A stretch of DNA of 64,000 nucleotides from Planctomycetaceae bacterium (GTDB taxonomy: Bacteria > Planctomycetota > Planctomycetia > Pirellulales > UBA1268), in contig WTHB01000147.1 of the NCBI GenBank assembly GCA_011523305.1, forward strand, positions 1 to 64,000. Reading direction: 5' to 3'. Numbering within the stretch: the first letter of the stretch is position 1; each line of letters starts with the position of its first letter. Positions 8,943-19,835 of this stretch are shown piece by piece. A program made the translations under genes and the position numbers. The notes beneath the pieces are model-generated. The model was not told the DNA's origin and did no database searches. It saw only the letters and a list, made by a program, of their open reading frames with translations.

Positions 8943-10403
8943 TCAGCCCGTCATCACCCCTGCCAGGTCATACCCAGCAGCGGCCACCATCTGGACGGGC
9001 ACAATCTGGCCGGCCAGCGGAGTCTGCGGCGTAGTCTCCGGCGCGGTGACATAGACAGCACAGTCGATGTCGGGTGCGTCGGCTGCCGTGCGGCCAATCC
9101 AGACGTCGTCCCGCTGGCCACTGTGGCTGTCGATGATGCACGGCAGCGTCTTGCCGACCTGCCGCTGGGTGTGTTCGTGGGCGATTGCCTGCTGCACCTG
9201 CATCAGTTCATCCCGCCGGGCGAGCTTGACCTCTTCCGGCAGGTGGCCATCGAGCCGCGCCGCCGGGGTGTCGGGCTCCAGGGAATAAGGAAACACACCG
9301 AGCCGCTCAAACCGCCACCGCTGGACGAACTCGACCATCTCGGCGAACTGCTCATCGGTCTCGCCGGGAAAGCCGGTGATCATCGTGGTCCGCAGGACGA
9401 CGTCCGGAATCCGGTCGCGGAGTTTGGTCAGCAGTTCTTCCGTCGGCCCGCGAGCCACCCGCCGCTGCATCCGCTTGAGCACCGGGTCGCTCGCATGCTG
9501 CAGTGGCATGTCGAGATATGGCAGAATTTTTCCACTACCGGAAATCGTGTCGATCAGCCGGTCACTGAAGTACATTGGATAGAGGTACATCAGCCGAATC
9601 CACTCGATGCCGTCAATCTGCTCCAGGGCCTCAAGCAACTCAACCAGCCGGGGCTCGCCGTAGAGATCGCGACCGTAATAGGTCGTGTCCTGGGCGACGA
9701 TAACCAACTCTTTGAGGCCGTCGGCTGCCAGTTCGGTCGCCTCGGCCACGACCTGCTCCAGCGGCTTGGTGGCATGCTTCCCCCGCATTTTCGGAATCGC
9801 ACAGAAGGTGCAGGTCCGGTCGCAGCCCTCCGAGATTTTGAGATAGGCCATATGCCGCGGCGTCACCCGCATGCGGTTGCCGTCGTGCAGGGCCGTCGCC
9901 GGAGCGGGCTGAAAGACGCTCCGCTGCTCCCCGAGGCTACCGATCAGTCGGTCAGCCGCCCGGGCCACCTCGTCCCGTGAAAAAACGCCGATCACGGCAT
10001 CAACGCCCGGCCGCTCTTCCAGCAGGGTCTCCTTCTGCCGCTCGGCCAGACAGCCGGCCACGATCACCCCGCGGGTGCCGCCGGCAGCCTTGAGTCCGAC
10101 CATTTCGTCGATCACGCCGTACGACTCAGCCCGCGAGGAATCAATGAAGGCGCAAGTGTTGATGATGACCAGATCCGACCCTTCCGGCTCGGGCACAAAC
10201 TGCCAGCCATCGTCCCGCAACAACCCGAGCATCCGCTCGCTGTCGACGAGGTTCTTGGGGCAGCCGAGGCTGACCAGCGAAAAGGTGCCCCGGCAGTTCG
10301 CCGGGTCGATCGCGGCAACCTCAAGGCCCGCCCCCAGGCCGACGGTCACGCCACCACTGCTACAGCCGTCGGCGGGCTCCCCAACAATCGGAAGCTGCTG
10401 CAT
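8943..10403 (-). CDS. rimO: Ribosomal protein uS12 methylthiotransferase
   Basis: SLGCPKNLVDSERMLG, CDRTCTFCAIPKMRGKHATKP radical SAM motif, TRAM-like C-terminus. Confidence 0.93.
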   Translation of the reverse strand: MQQLPIVGEPADGCSSGGVTVGLGAGLEVAAIDPANCRGTFSLVSLGCPKNLVDSERMLGLLRDDGWQFVPEPEGSDLVIINTCAFIDSSRAESYGVIDEMVGLKAAGGTRGVIVAGCLAERQKETLLEERPGVDAVIGVFSRDEVARAADRLIGSLGEQRSVFQPAPATALHDGNRMRVTPRHMAYLKISEGCDRTCTFCAIPKMRGKHATKPLEQVVAEATELAADGLKELVIVAQDTTYYGRDLYGEPRLVELLEALEQIDGIEWIRLMYLYPMYFSDRLIDTISGSGKILPYLDMPLQHASDPVLKRMQRRVARGPTEELLTKLRDRIPDVVLRTTMITGFPGETDEQFAEMVEFVQRWRFERLGVFPYSLEPDTPAARLDGHLPEEVKLARRDELMQVQQAIAHEHTQRQVGKTLPCIIDSHSGQRDDVWIGRTAADAPDIDCAVYVTAPETTPQTPLAGQIVPVQMVAAAGYDLAGVMTG

Positions 10404-10406
10404 GGT

Positions 10407-11570
10407 TCAGGCTCCCGCCGGCGTACTGGCCGGGCCACGCTGGGCAATCAACTGATCAAGCTCTTCCCGCAGCCGCGGCAAAATGGCGTCATAGGCAAAC
10501 GCCCCGAGCGGCTCGCTCCCCTTTTTCAGGTTCACGTGGGTCGGCCCACACCAGAGGCCCAAGTCGGCATCGTCGGTCTCGCCCGGGCCGTTCACCCGGC
10601 AGCCCATCACGGCGATGGTGATCGCATGGTCCTTGGCGTAGGCGGTCATCCGTTTGACCTCCTCGGCCAATTCGATGAAGGCCTCATTTTCGACCCGCGA
10701 GCAGCTCGGGCAACTGATAATATTGAGCGACTCCATCCCAAAGTCGACCACACTCCGCACCCGGCCGGCTGCGATGTCGGCCAGGATGCTGTTCGCTGCC
10801 TCAATCTCCTCGGGCTTCCGGTCGTTGGACACCGTCAGGGACACCCGCACGGTGTCGCCAATACCCCGGCTGACCAACTGCTCAAAGGCGATCCGGGTCT
10901 TGATGATGCCATCGGGTGGCATGCCCGCCTCGGTCACGCCGAGATGCAGGGGCACATCGGGCCGCTGCTCGGCAAACCGGCGATTGACCTCGATCACCTT
11001 CTGAGGATCTGAGTCTTTCAGTGAGACCACGTACCGGGTGAAGCCAATTGTGTCGAGCAGCTCGCAGTGTTCCAGGGCGCTGGCCAGCATCGGGCCGATC
11101 GAGTCGTCGTCGGCAAACTGTTCCTTCTTCGCCGGATCAACACTGCCACAGTTCACGCCCACCCGCAGGGCACAGTCGTTGTCACCCGCCACACCGGCAA
11201 TGAATTTGACCTTCTCCTGCCAAGGTTTTTCGGTCTCGTGGTGGTAGAGATGGCCCGGGTTGTAGCGGAGTTTGTCGACGTACGCGGCCACCTCAGCCGC
11301 CAGCCGGTAGTTCTCCTGAAGATCGATCGCCAGGTTGGCCTGGGTACCCGCCCGGATGGCCGGCAGGGCGGCGGCGTCCTTCTTGCTGTCGACGGCAATC
11401 CGCACCACGCCGGCGCCAGCGGCATGAAGGGCGTTGACCTGCCCAAGCGTCGCCTCCACATCCTGAGTGTGGGTGGCGGTCATGCTCTGCGGGGCGATCG
11501 GGTTTCCGGCCCCGACCGTGATGCTGCCGATGCTGACGGCCCGCGTGGGGTTTCGTTCGATGCTGACCAC
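10407..11570 (-). CDS. ispG: 4-hydroxy-3-methylbut-2-en-1-yl diphosphate synthase
   Basis: [54 protein letters not shown]. Confidence 0.93.
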   Translation of the reverse strand: MVSIERNPTRAVSIGSITVGAGNPIAPQSMTATHTQDVEATLGQVNALHAAGAGVVRIAVDSKKDAAALPAIRAGTQANLAIDLQENYRLAAEVAAYVDKLRYNPGHLYHHETEKPWQEKVKFIAGVAGDNDCALRVGVNCGSVDPAKKEQFADDDSIGPMLASALEHCELLDTIGFTRYVVSLKDSDPQKVIEVNRRFAEQRPDVPLHLGVTEAGMPPDGIIKTRIAFEQLVSRGIGDTVRVSLTVSNDRKPEEIEAANSILADIAAGRVRSVVDFGMESLNIISCPSCSRVENEAFIELAEEVKRMTAYAKDHAITIAVMGCRVNGPGETDDADLGLWCGPTHVNLKKGSEPLGAFAYDAILPRLREELDQLIAQRGPASTPAGA

Positions 11571-11677
11571 TGGATCTCCTGCTACCTTGCGGGCTGTTGC
11601 CCCTGCGACACGGGCCGCTTTTCACCGCGGCAATTTCCTTCAAAATAGCAGGAAACCCTTCCCCCGGCGATCCACCT

Positions 11678-12160
11678 ATGCGGTACGAGCCCTGCCTCCA
11701 CATCGTCCTCTACGAGCCCGAAATTCCACCCAATGCCGGGAACATCGGTCGGACCTGCGTCGGCATCGGTGCAAAAATGTGGCTGGTTGAGCCGCTCGGC
11801 TTCACGATCAACGACTATTACCTGCGGCGGGCGGGCCTCGATTACTGGGATGAATTGGAGTGGGACGTGGTGCCCAACTGGGACACCCTGGTCAGCCGCG
11901 TAACGGCCGAAGGGGGAAATCTGGGCTGGTTCTTTTCCGCTCATGCCACCCGCTCCTACACCGACGTCTCCTACCAGCGGGGCGACGTGCTCGTCTTCGG
12001 CAGTGAATCGAGTGGGCTGCCGCAGTCGATCAAGCAGCCCCACAGCGATCGACTGCTGACGATTCCGTCACGGCCGCAGATCCGCAGCCTCAATCTGTCC
12101 AACACCGCAGCTGTCGTCGCCTTTGAGGCGATCCGCCAGTGGGGCGGACTGCCGGGTTAG
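11678..12160 (+). CDS. trmL: tRNA (cytidine(34)-2'-O)-methyltransferase
   Basis: SPOUT motifs: YEPEIPPNAGNIGRTC, LVFGSESSGLP, IPSRPQIRSLNLSNTAAVVAFEAIRQ. Confidence 0.92.
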   Translation: MRYEPCLHIVLYEPEIPPNAGNIGRTCVGIGAKMWLVEPLGFTINDYYLRRAGLDYWDELEWDVVPNWDTLVSRVTAEGGNLGWFFSAHATRSYTDVSYQRGDVLVFGSESSGLPQSIKQPHSDRLLTIPSRPQIRSLNLSNTAAVVAFEAIRQWGGLPG

Positions 12161-14118
12161 TCGCCTGCCTTGTCTGCAAACAGTGGCAGGTGCCGGTAGT
12201 AGGTTTCAAGCATGCAGGCCGACAGGGCCGTGGTGAAAAGCCGCCCGCCCTTCACCCCAAACAGGTCGCGGACCGGCGACCAGCTCCCCTTGTCGGGGCC
12301 ACGCTGCTCCTGATGGGCAGGCAACAGTTCCCGCATGCTGGCATTCCACTCCCGCCAGGGCTGCCCGCCGAGATGGTGGCAGACCTGTGTGATGTAGTAC
12401 CAGGCATAGACGTTCTGGTCGTGCCGGACCAACGATCGCCGCGGCATGTCGACCAGGTTCACCATCGTGCCCCCACCGCCTGGCGGCCCGGCGAAGGCAA
12501 TCGGTGAGTCCGTCAGCAGCCGGCCGACGACTGCCACAACATGCGGATCGTCCGGGGACGTTCCCAGGAAGAGCCGCCCCAGAATCGCCTCGGCAGAAAT
12601 GGCCGGCTGAAATTTTCGCAAGCCGCCATAGGGATTGAACTGATAGTCATAGCCCCACACGGTATCGGCGAGGGCTTCAGCCTGCGGTTGCTCTCCCACG
12701 CCCGCCACCGCAGCCGGTTTCTTGATCAGCTCCGGCCTGATCTGGAGCTGATCAAGGAATGCCTCAACCCGCCTGTAAGCCTGCTCAACTGCGGGACCAG
12801 AAAGGCCTGCCATCTCAGCCGTCTTGAGAGCCAGGATGAACCAGCCGGTCACTGACAGGTCGCCTTGGTTCTTCCAGCTTACGCGCAGCCCGTCCACATT
12901 GGCATCGGGCAGGTGATACCGCCAGCCCCCGTCGGGCAGCTGGGCGTCGAGACAATACTGCACTGCCCGCTGTGCGGCCTGCTCCAGCCGCGGCTCACGC
13001 GTCATGCCATAGGCCTCGCAGAGGGCCATGGTGGCCTGCCCATGGGCGTACATCCGGCCGGCTGCCGAGGTGTGGTCGTCCGAAGAGATGAAAAACCGGC
13101 CTGCTGGCGTCTGGGTTTTCAGCAGGGCCTGCCAGGCGTTGGCGACCGCCGCGGCATGCTCCCCTGCGACTGTCGTGTTCCCAGCACCCTGCAAGGCAAG
13201 CAGCGCCATCGCGGTGGCTGCCACTCGATTCTCTTCGGACCCGCCATCAGGGTACGGTCCTTCCAGGCTCCAGAGCCCAGCGTGCGGCCCTCGCTTTTCT
13301 TGTTGCTGAACGAGCCAGCGAAGCGCCAACTCAACTGCACGCTCGGTCTGGTCTGAGCCTCCCCCTACCGCCACCAGCCGGCGACGGCTTCCCTCCTGCC
13401 GTCCCGTCAACAGGGTTCCCACAGCCATCCGCCGGCGTGGCGCCGCCTGCTGCTCAGCCGCGGGCGTGAGTTGCTCATGCGCCGGTGACGACGCCGGGTC
13501 ATCCACCGCCGGCTTGTCGCTGATCGCGACTTCGTTGGCTGTCGCCTCAGGGTCAGCAGCATCTGGAGGAGCAAGCAGCAGCGCTACCGTTGGTGGCCCG
13601 GGGGGACCCGGCTGCTGTGCAAACTCGAGGGTCAGGGCAAGCCGACCGGTATCGACAACTCGCGCCGACATCAGCACCAGCACAAGAATGATGACGACAT
13701 GCACCATCAGGCTGACACTCCAGACGGGGCCCGAACGAACCATGGCAGCGACGGTCTGCCGCAGCGGAATGCGGCGGAGCAGGTCGAGTGGTCCAACCGC
13801 CGCAGTCTCATCGAACAACCCCCCCGATCGCTGCCGCCGTGGCCGTTCGGCCTCAGGGGTGACCACCACCGCTCGCTCACCCGGCGACTGACCCGTAGCT
13901 GCCTCAGACGCCTGCTGCTGCCACGGCAGCCCCCCGACCAGTTGCTTCGACCCTACCGTTGCCCGGCGCCTGGCCCCAGGCAACGAGCCACCGCCAGCAG
14001 AGGCTGGCTGCTCTGGCATCCACGGTGGCGGGTCTGGTCTGGTCATCAGGCGAAGAACATTTTGTGTAAAGGCGGTCCTGGCAAACGGCTCCGGATGTCC
14101 GTCACCACCACCACTCAA
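12157..14118 (-). CDS. Prenyltransferase/squalene-cyclase-repeat protein with N-terminal TM segment
   Basis: Alpha/alpha-toroid-like repeats: VQYCLDAQLPDGGWRYH, NPYGGLRKFQPAISAEAIL; TM VSLMVHVVIILVLVLMSA. Confidence 0.65.
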   Translation of the reverse strand: MSGGGDGHPEPFARTAFTQNVLRLMTRPDPPPWMPEQPASAGGGSLPGARRRATVGSKQLVGGLPWQQQASEAATGQSPGERAVVVTPEAERPRRQRSGGLFDETAAVGPLDLLRRIPLRQTVAAMVRSGPVWSVSLMVHVVIILVLVLMSARVVDTGRLALTLEFAQQPGPPGPPTVALLLAPPDAADPEATANEVAISDKPAVDDPASSPAHEQLTPAAEQQAAPRRRMAVGTLLTGRQEGSRRRLVAVGGGSDQTERAVELALRWLVQQQEKRGPHAGLWSLEGPYPDGGSEENRVAATAMALLALQGAGNTTVAGEHAAAVANAWQALLKTQTPAGRFFISSDDHTSAAGRMYAHGQATMALCEAYGMTREPRLEQAAQRAVQYCLDAQLPDGGWRYHLPDANVDGLRVSWKNQGDLSVTGWFILALKTAEMAGLSGPAVEQAYRRVEAFLDQLQIRPELIKKPAAVAGVGEQPQAEALADTVWGYDYQFNPYGGLRKFQPAISAEAILGRLFLGTSPDDPHVVAVVGRLLTDSPIAFAGPPGGGGTMVNLVDMPRRSLVRHDQNVYAWYYITQVCHHLGGQPWREWNASMRELLPAHQEQRGPDKGSWSPVRDLFGVKGGRLFTTALSACMLETYYRHLPLFADKAGD

Positions 14119-14356
14119 TCGAACCCAGAACCCCGCATAACCGCCACAGGGCTTTTTTTCGGTCTCGGCTCAGGTTATGCTTTCAGTGGTCCGAAGATAG
14201 TTGTCGGCGGTTCGCCGTTGGCATCGCGACCGGAAGGCCGATCAGAGCGGTTCAACCGGTTACGCGACGGAAAAACTTCGTGCTGGCAGCACACTGCGTG
14301 TTCTCCGGCTCGATGGGATGTCGGCAGGCCATCTTCGGACGCCCAAAACACCATGT

Positions 14357-14430
<74 letters not shown>

Positions 14431-14440
14431 CTTTCTTTAC

Positions 14441-14480
14441 GCCCGCAGGGCCATCCTGGCCCCTGCGGGCTTGTTTTTTC
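14441..14480 (+). terminator. Intrinsic terminator downstream of tRNA-fMet
   Basis: GCCCGCAGGGCCATCCTGGCCCCTGCGGGC hairpin followed by TTGTTTTTTC. Confidence 0.85.
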
Positions 14481-14625
14481 GGCGTCCTCCTGCCGCCGTG
14501 GCGTCAACCGTGCAGCCGGAGGCAGGGCCATCCTGGCCCCTGCGGGCTTATTTTTTCGGCGGCCTCCTGCCGCCGTGGCGTCAACCGTGCAGCCGGGGGC
14601 AGGGCCATCCTGGCCCCTGCGGGCT
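14441..14625. repeat. Tandem 77-bp repeat, about 2.5 copies, each with a terminator hairpin
   Basis: GCAGGGCCATCCTGGCCCCTGCGGGCTT recurs with its GCAGGG at 14445, 14522 and 14599 (exact 77-bp spacing); spacer CCTCCTGCCGCCGTGGCGTCAACCGTGCAGCCGG repeats between copies 1-2 and 2-3. Confidence 0.9.
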
Positions 14626-14700
14626 TGTCTTGCAGCGACCTCAGCCGTCGTGGAGAAAATCGTACTGCAATGGCACGGTCACTGCTGCCAGCACAAACGA

Positions 14701-16047
14701 CTATCGAAGCCAGGCGTCAACAATCCCTGTGCTGTCAGCGAACTGGTTTGCGGGCAAACCGAGCAGTTGTCCTTGCGTAAGCCACAGGTTTGCCAACGGC
14801 GTCCCTTCGGGCATGTTGATGTGCAATCCAGTCTGAACCCGCTGGCCTCCACCAGCAACAATAATCGGCAGATCGTTGTATTGATGGGTTGACCCATCGC
14901 CAAGACCTGAACCATATGTAAGCAACGTATTGTCAAGGAGCGTCTTGCCATCTGCCTCCTCAATTGCATCCATTCGCTCAACAAGAAATGCGAATTGTTC
15001 CATATGGAACCGATCCAGCTTGAGCAGATCATCAATGGCTTCGGTCTGATTGTGTGACATTTGGTGGTGACTCCGAGGCTTATCAAACACGCTCTCATAG
15101 AGGAAGGGCGTATCCCACCGCTCTGGGCCGACCATGAATGTCGCGACATTTGTCAGTCCGGCCTGCAACGCAACCACCATCAAATCGCCCATCAACCGAA
15201 TGTACTCGCCACGGGGCAGGTAGGCGTCGGGCGGCTCCTCGAGCGATACGGCAGCGAGCTCCGCCTTCATCTTCTCAAGCCGCTCGGTTTTTCGCTCGAT
15301 GGACCGAATCGCCTCAAGATACTCGCCGAGCTTATGCCGGTCACCTGCAGCAAGCTGACGATTCAGGTCGCGCGCATCTTCGAGGACTAGGCTCGTGACC
15401 TCACGGTACCGGTCTGACTCAGAACGAGAAAAGAGCCGACGATACATTGCCCGAGGATCGCGGATCGAGGGTGCCACATGACCGGTTCCATACCAGGAAA
15501 TATTATCGAAGTAGATCGACTCCCGATTGTCTTTGTGACTATTACAGCTGAACTCAAGTGTCGGAAAAGGTGTCGTTTTTCCAATCTCATCGGCAACCAA
15601 ATGGTCAAGCGTCCGATCGAGAGGCCAAGCAGTCCCTTCAATCGTGTACGGCTTCGCGCTACTCAAATAGCACGAGGCACACTGCGCATGGACGTCAGTT
15701 CCCTGCTGAAAGGTGCGGTCCATACCTGTAATCAGAGTCACTTTTGCTTTGCTTGCCTCAAGGGGCTGCATTGTCGGCGTGAGATTTGCAAGCGGGCGAA
15801 CTGAAAAATCCGGGTCCTGCCGGCCGAGCGACCTCATCTTGTTGCCCAAGTTTCCCTTGGGAATAACATGATCCGCTTCCCCCGGAAAAAAGCCTCGTCG
15901 CACCACGCCGATCGGAACATAGAAATGCGCCATACGGAGTGGACCGGCACGGTTTGGGGCGGCAGCAACGAGGCTCTCTAACCACGGCAATGCCAGACTT
16001 GAGCCAGCGATACCACGCAAGAACCCCCGCCGTGTTGATAACTGCAT
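14701..16047 (-). CDS. DUF1552 family protein with Tat-like signal
   Basis: MQLSTRRGFLRGIAGSSLALPWLE; long planctomycete-type DUF1552 body (RMAHFYVPIGVV, LLTYGSGLGDGSTHQYNDLPIIVAGGG). Confidence 0.85.
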   Translation of the reverse strand: MQLSTRRGFLRGIAGSSLALPWLESLVAAAPNRAGPLRMAHFYVPIGVVRRGFFPGEADHVIPKGNLGNKMRSLGRQDPDFSVRPLANLTPTMQPLEASKAKVTLITGMDRTFQQGTDVHAQCASCYLSSAKPYTIEGTAWPLDRTLDHLVADEIGKTTPFPTLEFSCNSHKDNRESIYFDNISWYGTGHVAPSIRDPRAMYRRLFSRSESDRYREVTSLVLEDARDLNRQLAAGDRHKLGEYLEAIRSIERKTERLEKMKAELAAVSLEEPPDAYLPRGEYIRLMGDLMVVALQAGLTNVATFMVGPERWDTPFLYESVFDKPRSHHQMSHNQTEAIDDLLKLDRFHMEQFAFLVERMDAIEEADGKTLLDNTLLTYGSGLGDGSTHQYNDLPIIVAGGGQRVQTGLHINMPEGTPLANLWLTQGQLLGLPANQFADSTGIVDAWLR

Positions 16048-16092
16048 CAGAGCGTGTCCTTTGCCTATGAAACGAAGACCGAAAATATTCCT

Positions 16093-18150
16093 TTAGCGAT
16101 CTCCTGCCGTCTGAAATGGCTCACTTGCAAGCACCTCACGAACCAAGGTCTGCATGCGGTCACCATCGGCCGCCGTTCGCCGTGCAATAGTGCGAATGGC
16201 CTCCCTATCAGCGACGGTCAACTCCCGCGCGACCGCGAAGGCCAACAAGTGCCCCGCGAGGGCCTCAATAAAACGCCGTTTCTCTGCAAGCACAGCGTCC
16301 TTGAACTCCACCGGAGTGCGGAACAGCCGGAATCGAAAAAGCTCTCCGGCAGCATCAACGACCCGACCATTTGTATAGACATCTCGCCACGCCCCAACCG
16401 CATCGTAGTTTTCGAGTGCGAAACCAAGCGGGTCAATGCGTTCATGGCACCCTCGGCAATCAGCTCGCTGACGGTGCATCGCGATCCGCTCGCGGAGGGT
16501 ACGTTCCGCCTCAGCACCGATCGGGTGTTCAGCAAGAGGTGCAACGTCCGCAGGAGGTGGAGGAGGAGGTGCATTGAAGATCACACTGGCCACCCAAGCC
16601 CCACGCGAAATCGGCTTCGTTTGTTCAGAACCAGATGTCATCGTCATGACAGCGGCATTCGTAATCAGCCCACCTGTACGCCTGTCGGTGACTGGCACCC
16701 GGTAAAACGTGAGCTGTGTGACCTGATTTGCCTTGCCTCGCGGACGCAGGTCCCGAGGGGTTGCCAACTCGCCATATGCCCGCTCGAGATGTTCCGAACG
16801 ATAGGTGAAGTCCGGGTCAATGAGCTGGGTAATCGGCCTGTTCTCCACGAAGATCGTCTCGAACAGAAGCAGTGGCTCAAGCATCATGTGCATGCTGGCA
16901 CGATACTTGGAGAAGTAAAATCCTGGGAACTTCTCGCGGTTTGGCACCGATGAGATAAGCCGTTCAAGCTGCAGCCACTGTCTCGGAAAACTGTCGAGGA
17001 ATCGCTTTATCTTTCGATCGGACAGCATCCTCGTGATTTCAGCATCAAAAACGTGCTTATCCCGCAACTGTTCCTTTGACGCCAGGCTGAGCAGCCGCTC
17101 GTCAGGCAAACTGCCCCAAAGAAAAAAAGAAAGACGTGAGGCGAGCGCAAAGTCTCCACCTGTCGAGTCATCGTGCAAATAGAGAAACCGGGGAGAGGCC
17201 AGAATTGCCGCCGCCACTGACTTCATTACATCCGTAAATCCGGCACCTTCGGAAAGCTTTGCGTGAGCAAATGCTGTGTACCGCTCAAGCGTTGCAGCAT
17301 CGACTGGCTGCCGAAAGGCCTTTGCAAGAAATGGTTCAAGTCGCGGCTTGATAACGTCATGATAATCTCCTGGCTGTGCTGGGGGCTTGAAGAAGGTATC
17401 CCACACACCAACGTTTTTGCGCGTAAAATCTGGACTCGTCGTGATCGACTGCCCGAGATTGAGCAAGGACTCAAGTAACAGCGGGGAAAGTGAGAGATGG
17501 TCCGCCCGGTTGTCATAGCCATGCTCCGCGCGGAGGTCTTGCGGAAATGCCGCCACACCCGCAAGTCGCGGCTCGATCAACTGCGACTTTCCCAGCGGAC
17601 GATTGCCGACATGCACGGTGTCAGGCATGGCACCGGACTCGGGCTGAAAAGAGTCTCGGTAGTACCGCAAAATCTGCTCAGGAAGCGTGAAGACGGCACA
17701 CCGCAGGCCAAACAAGTCGGTGACGGCATTGCTGTATTGAAATCGGTTCATACGACGGATTGGTGTCGTAGCCCGCTTGATGTGCGAGACGGCATCTCGC
17801 TCGATCTCATACAGGCTTTCAAGCACTTCGACGCGGAGCTCCTCAGGCAAAGGTTCCATATCCTGTGGTGGCATCTCACGACGATCGAGCACCCCGACAA
17901 TGCGGGTCAACAACTCCGTGTCTGTTCGCAACGCTGTCTCTTTGAATGCGGCAAACGACACACCCAGTACGTCTTCACCACCTTCTTCATGACAGTCAAT
18001 GCAGTGGTGCTGAATGGCTCTTTCCAGAACTAATTCGGCATACGTGGGCGTTGCAACCAACCCCACGAACAGCACATGCACATACCGCATGAAGCCCCAC
18101 CAGGAGCCCCCATCGCGTCGCATGTTCGTAGCCGAAATCTGAGAAGCCAT
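16093..18150 (-). CDS. DUF1587/1592/1588/1585 family c-type heme protein
   Basis: CIDCHEEGGED, RRMNRFQYSNAVTDLFGL, LASRLSFFLWGSLPDERLL, CRGCHERIDPLGFALENYDAVGAWR. Start taken at MASQIS; ORF extends to 18336. Confidence 0.85.
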   Translation of the reverse strand: MASQISATNMRRDGGSWWGFMRYVHVLFVGLVATPTYAELVLERAIQHHCIDCHEEGGEDVLGVSFAAFKETALRTDTELLTRIVGVLDRREMPPQDMEPLPEELRVEVLESLYEIERDAVSHIKRATTPIRRMNRFQYSNAVTDLFGLRCAVFTLPEQILRYYRDSFQPESGAMPDTVHVGNRPLGKSQLIEPRLAGVAAFPQDLRAEHGYDNRADHLSLSPLLLESLLNLGQSITTSPDFTRKNVGVWDTFFKPPAQPGDYHDVIKPRLEPFLAKAFRQPVDAATLERYTAFAHAKLSEGAGFTDVMKSVAAAILASPRFLYLHDDSTGGDFALASRLSFFLWGSLPDERLLSLASKEQLRDKHVFDAEITRMLSDRKIKRFLDSFPRQWLQLERLISSVPNREKFPGFYFSKYRASMHMMLEPLLLFETIFVENRPITQLIDPDFTYRSEHLERAYGELATPRDLRPRGKANQVTQLTFYRVPVTDRRTGGLITNAAVMTMTSGSEQTKPISRGAWVASVIFNAPPPPPPADVAPLAEHPIGAEAERTLRERIAMHRQRADCRGCHERIDPLGFALENYDAVGAWRDVYTNGRVVDAAGELFRFRLFRTPVEFKDAVLAEKRRFIEALAGHLLAFAVARELTVADREAIRTIARRTAADGDRMQTLVREVLASEPFQTAGDR

Positions 18151-18382
18151 TCTGCTCCTTCTTCTTTTAATTCTGCCCGACGCATATGGAGCGAGAAACC
18201 CCGGCTCCAGCACTCCTCCGTCGCGATGTTGTACTGCGTCGTTGGTGACGAGAAAACGAACTGTCCTTGACGTCCGCTCAAGCAACAAATGCTGGGGAAC
18301 GATCTTGCCCCGCCACCCCAGCCGCCACCATATCAATTAGCCCTAAAGAACGCGGCTCCCGGACGGACAACAGTTCTTCCAC

Positions 18383-19825
18383 TTAACGCTGCCGAAAGGC
18401 GAACACTCCGCGCTTATTCGCCACCACGATGTCTCGCTTACCGTCACTGTCCAGATCGGCCACGGTGACTTGGGTCCCCACACCGCTATCATCATCGACG
18501 AGATGCGGCTCAAAACTGGCCTTGCCCGTGGCGTCGTCGCGGACCAGTTGAAACCAGTAGAGCACTGGCGCTGCATTGGGCTCCGGGTCTTTCATCGGCC
18601 CATGCGCCCACCGGCGTTTCCCGGTCACGAAGTCGGTCAGCCCGTCGCCGTTTATGTCGGCAGCCGCCAGCGCATGCGGCTGCGTGAAGCAGATTCCCTG
18701 TGGATGCTCATCCGCCGAGGTGCCGAGGATCTGATGCTCACGAAACCGGCCGTCAGCATCCTGCCGGAACCAGCCGATGCCATACCCATGAGCGTCGTAG
18801 CTCGTCACCACGTCGTTTCGCCCATCCCCATCGACATCGAACACAAGCATCTGTGCACCCCCGCGGGCATCAGCCGGCCCAAAGGGCCCTGGATGGAATG
18901 GCCAGATTGCATTCTGATCGATGTTTGCCGGCTGCTCGAACCAACCGTCCTTTGAAAGGATGTCGACCCTGCCGTCACTGTTGACGTCACCAGCGCCCGC
19001 GCCGTGTGTATAGCGAAAATACTTCTTGTCGTTCTCGGGACTGCGGGGGGTGATGGGCCTGAATCTGGCCGGGGCAAAGGGGGTAGCCCAATCGATTTCG
19101 GCAAAGCCAAGCCGGCCGCCGAGTTCCGGTCCGCTCGACTGGCAAAAAAGTTCCGGCCTCCCGTCGCCGTTGATATCGACGAGCCCCGGTGATTCCCCGT
19201 CGGCAACATCGAACACAGCGTGCCTCTGCCACTCCCCGCCGCCCGCACCGGGATTGACAAAGACCGCTGCTGGCTCACCCGGCAGGTCATAGACGAGGAT
19301 GTCCGGCCGCTCATCCGCATTGAAGTCATGGGCAAACATCAGAAAGTAGTTGGAGTAACCACGGGCTGGGTCGTAGGGGGTCTTGGCAGGCCCCTTGGCG
19401 TTCTCTCGCGGCGGGGTGTACTCCGTGCGGCGTGAAAACCCGGGGCCGTGCCAGATCAAGTTACCCGCCGCTATGTCGACGTGGCCATCTCCGTCAAAAT
19501 CGGCCACGGCGCAGCCCTCAGCTACGAACCGCTCTGTAATCACGTGCTTGTCAAAGGTGACGTCGGCCGCCTCCAGCGTTGCCGCCGCACCACCAAGACA
19601 GATGGCAAGCGTCCCTGTTACCACGGCTTTGAACCGGCAGCGTTCCTGGGACCAAACCTCTCGGCCACTCACACGACGCTGCTCACCCCGCTCTCCTGCA
19701 TGCACGGAGGCACCGTTGACTCGCTGAAGCGTCTCCCTCCTCCCATGCTGGAACGGAGTGGTTCGCTGCGTGGCCAACTGGCAGACCGCCTGATCGGTGC
19801 TGCGGACAGGGTTTACACGCGTCAT
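18383..19825 (-). CDS. FG-GAP/VCBS repeat beta-propeller protein
   Basis: Repeated DFDGDGHVDIAAGN, DINGDGRPELF, DVNSDGRVDIL, DINGDGLTDFVTG, DLDSDGKRDIVVAN. Confidence 0.85.
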   Translation of the reverse strand: MTRVNPVRSTDQAVCQLATQRTTPFQHGRRETLQRVNGASVHAGERGEQRRVSGREVWSQERCRFKAVVTGTLAICLGGAAATLEAADVTFDKHVITERFVAEGCAVADFDGDGHVDIAAGNLIWHGPGFSRRTEYTPPRENAKGPAKTPYDPARGYSNYFLMFAHDFNADERPDILVYDLPGEPAAVFVNPGAGGGEWQRHAVFDVADGESPGLVDINGDGRPELFCQSSGPELGGRLGFAEIDWATPFAPARFRPITPRSPENDKKYFRYTHGAGAGDVNSDGRVDILSKDGWFEQPANIDQNAIWPFHPGPFGPADARGGAQMLVFDVDGDGRNDVVTSYDAHGYGIGWFRQDADGRFREHQILGTSADEHPQGICFTQPHALAAADINGDGLTDFVTGKRRWAHGPMKDPEPNAAPVLYWFQLVRDDATGKASFEPHLVDDDSGVGTQVTVADLDSDGKRDIVVANKRGVFAFRQR

Positions 19826-19835
19826 CGAAAAACCC

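Noticed and set aside
8547-9980. 477-aa plus-strand ORF
   Set aside because: Antisense to rimO and the LEPR-protein 5' end. High GC produces long antisense ORFs; composition is not protein-like and rimO is unambiguous.
14441-14625. Considered whether the 77-bp tandem repeat is a CRISPR array or tRNA-derived repeat
   Set aside because: Spacers are repeated rather than unique, and the unit does not fold as a tRNA although its length matches one.
16054-16953. 299-aa plus-strand ORF
   Set aside because: Antisense to the DUF1592-type protein, which has clear CxxCH and DUF motifs.
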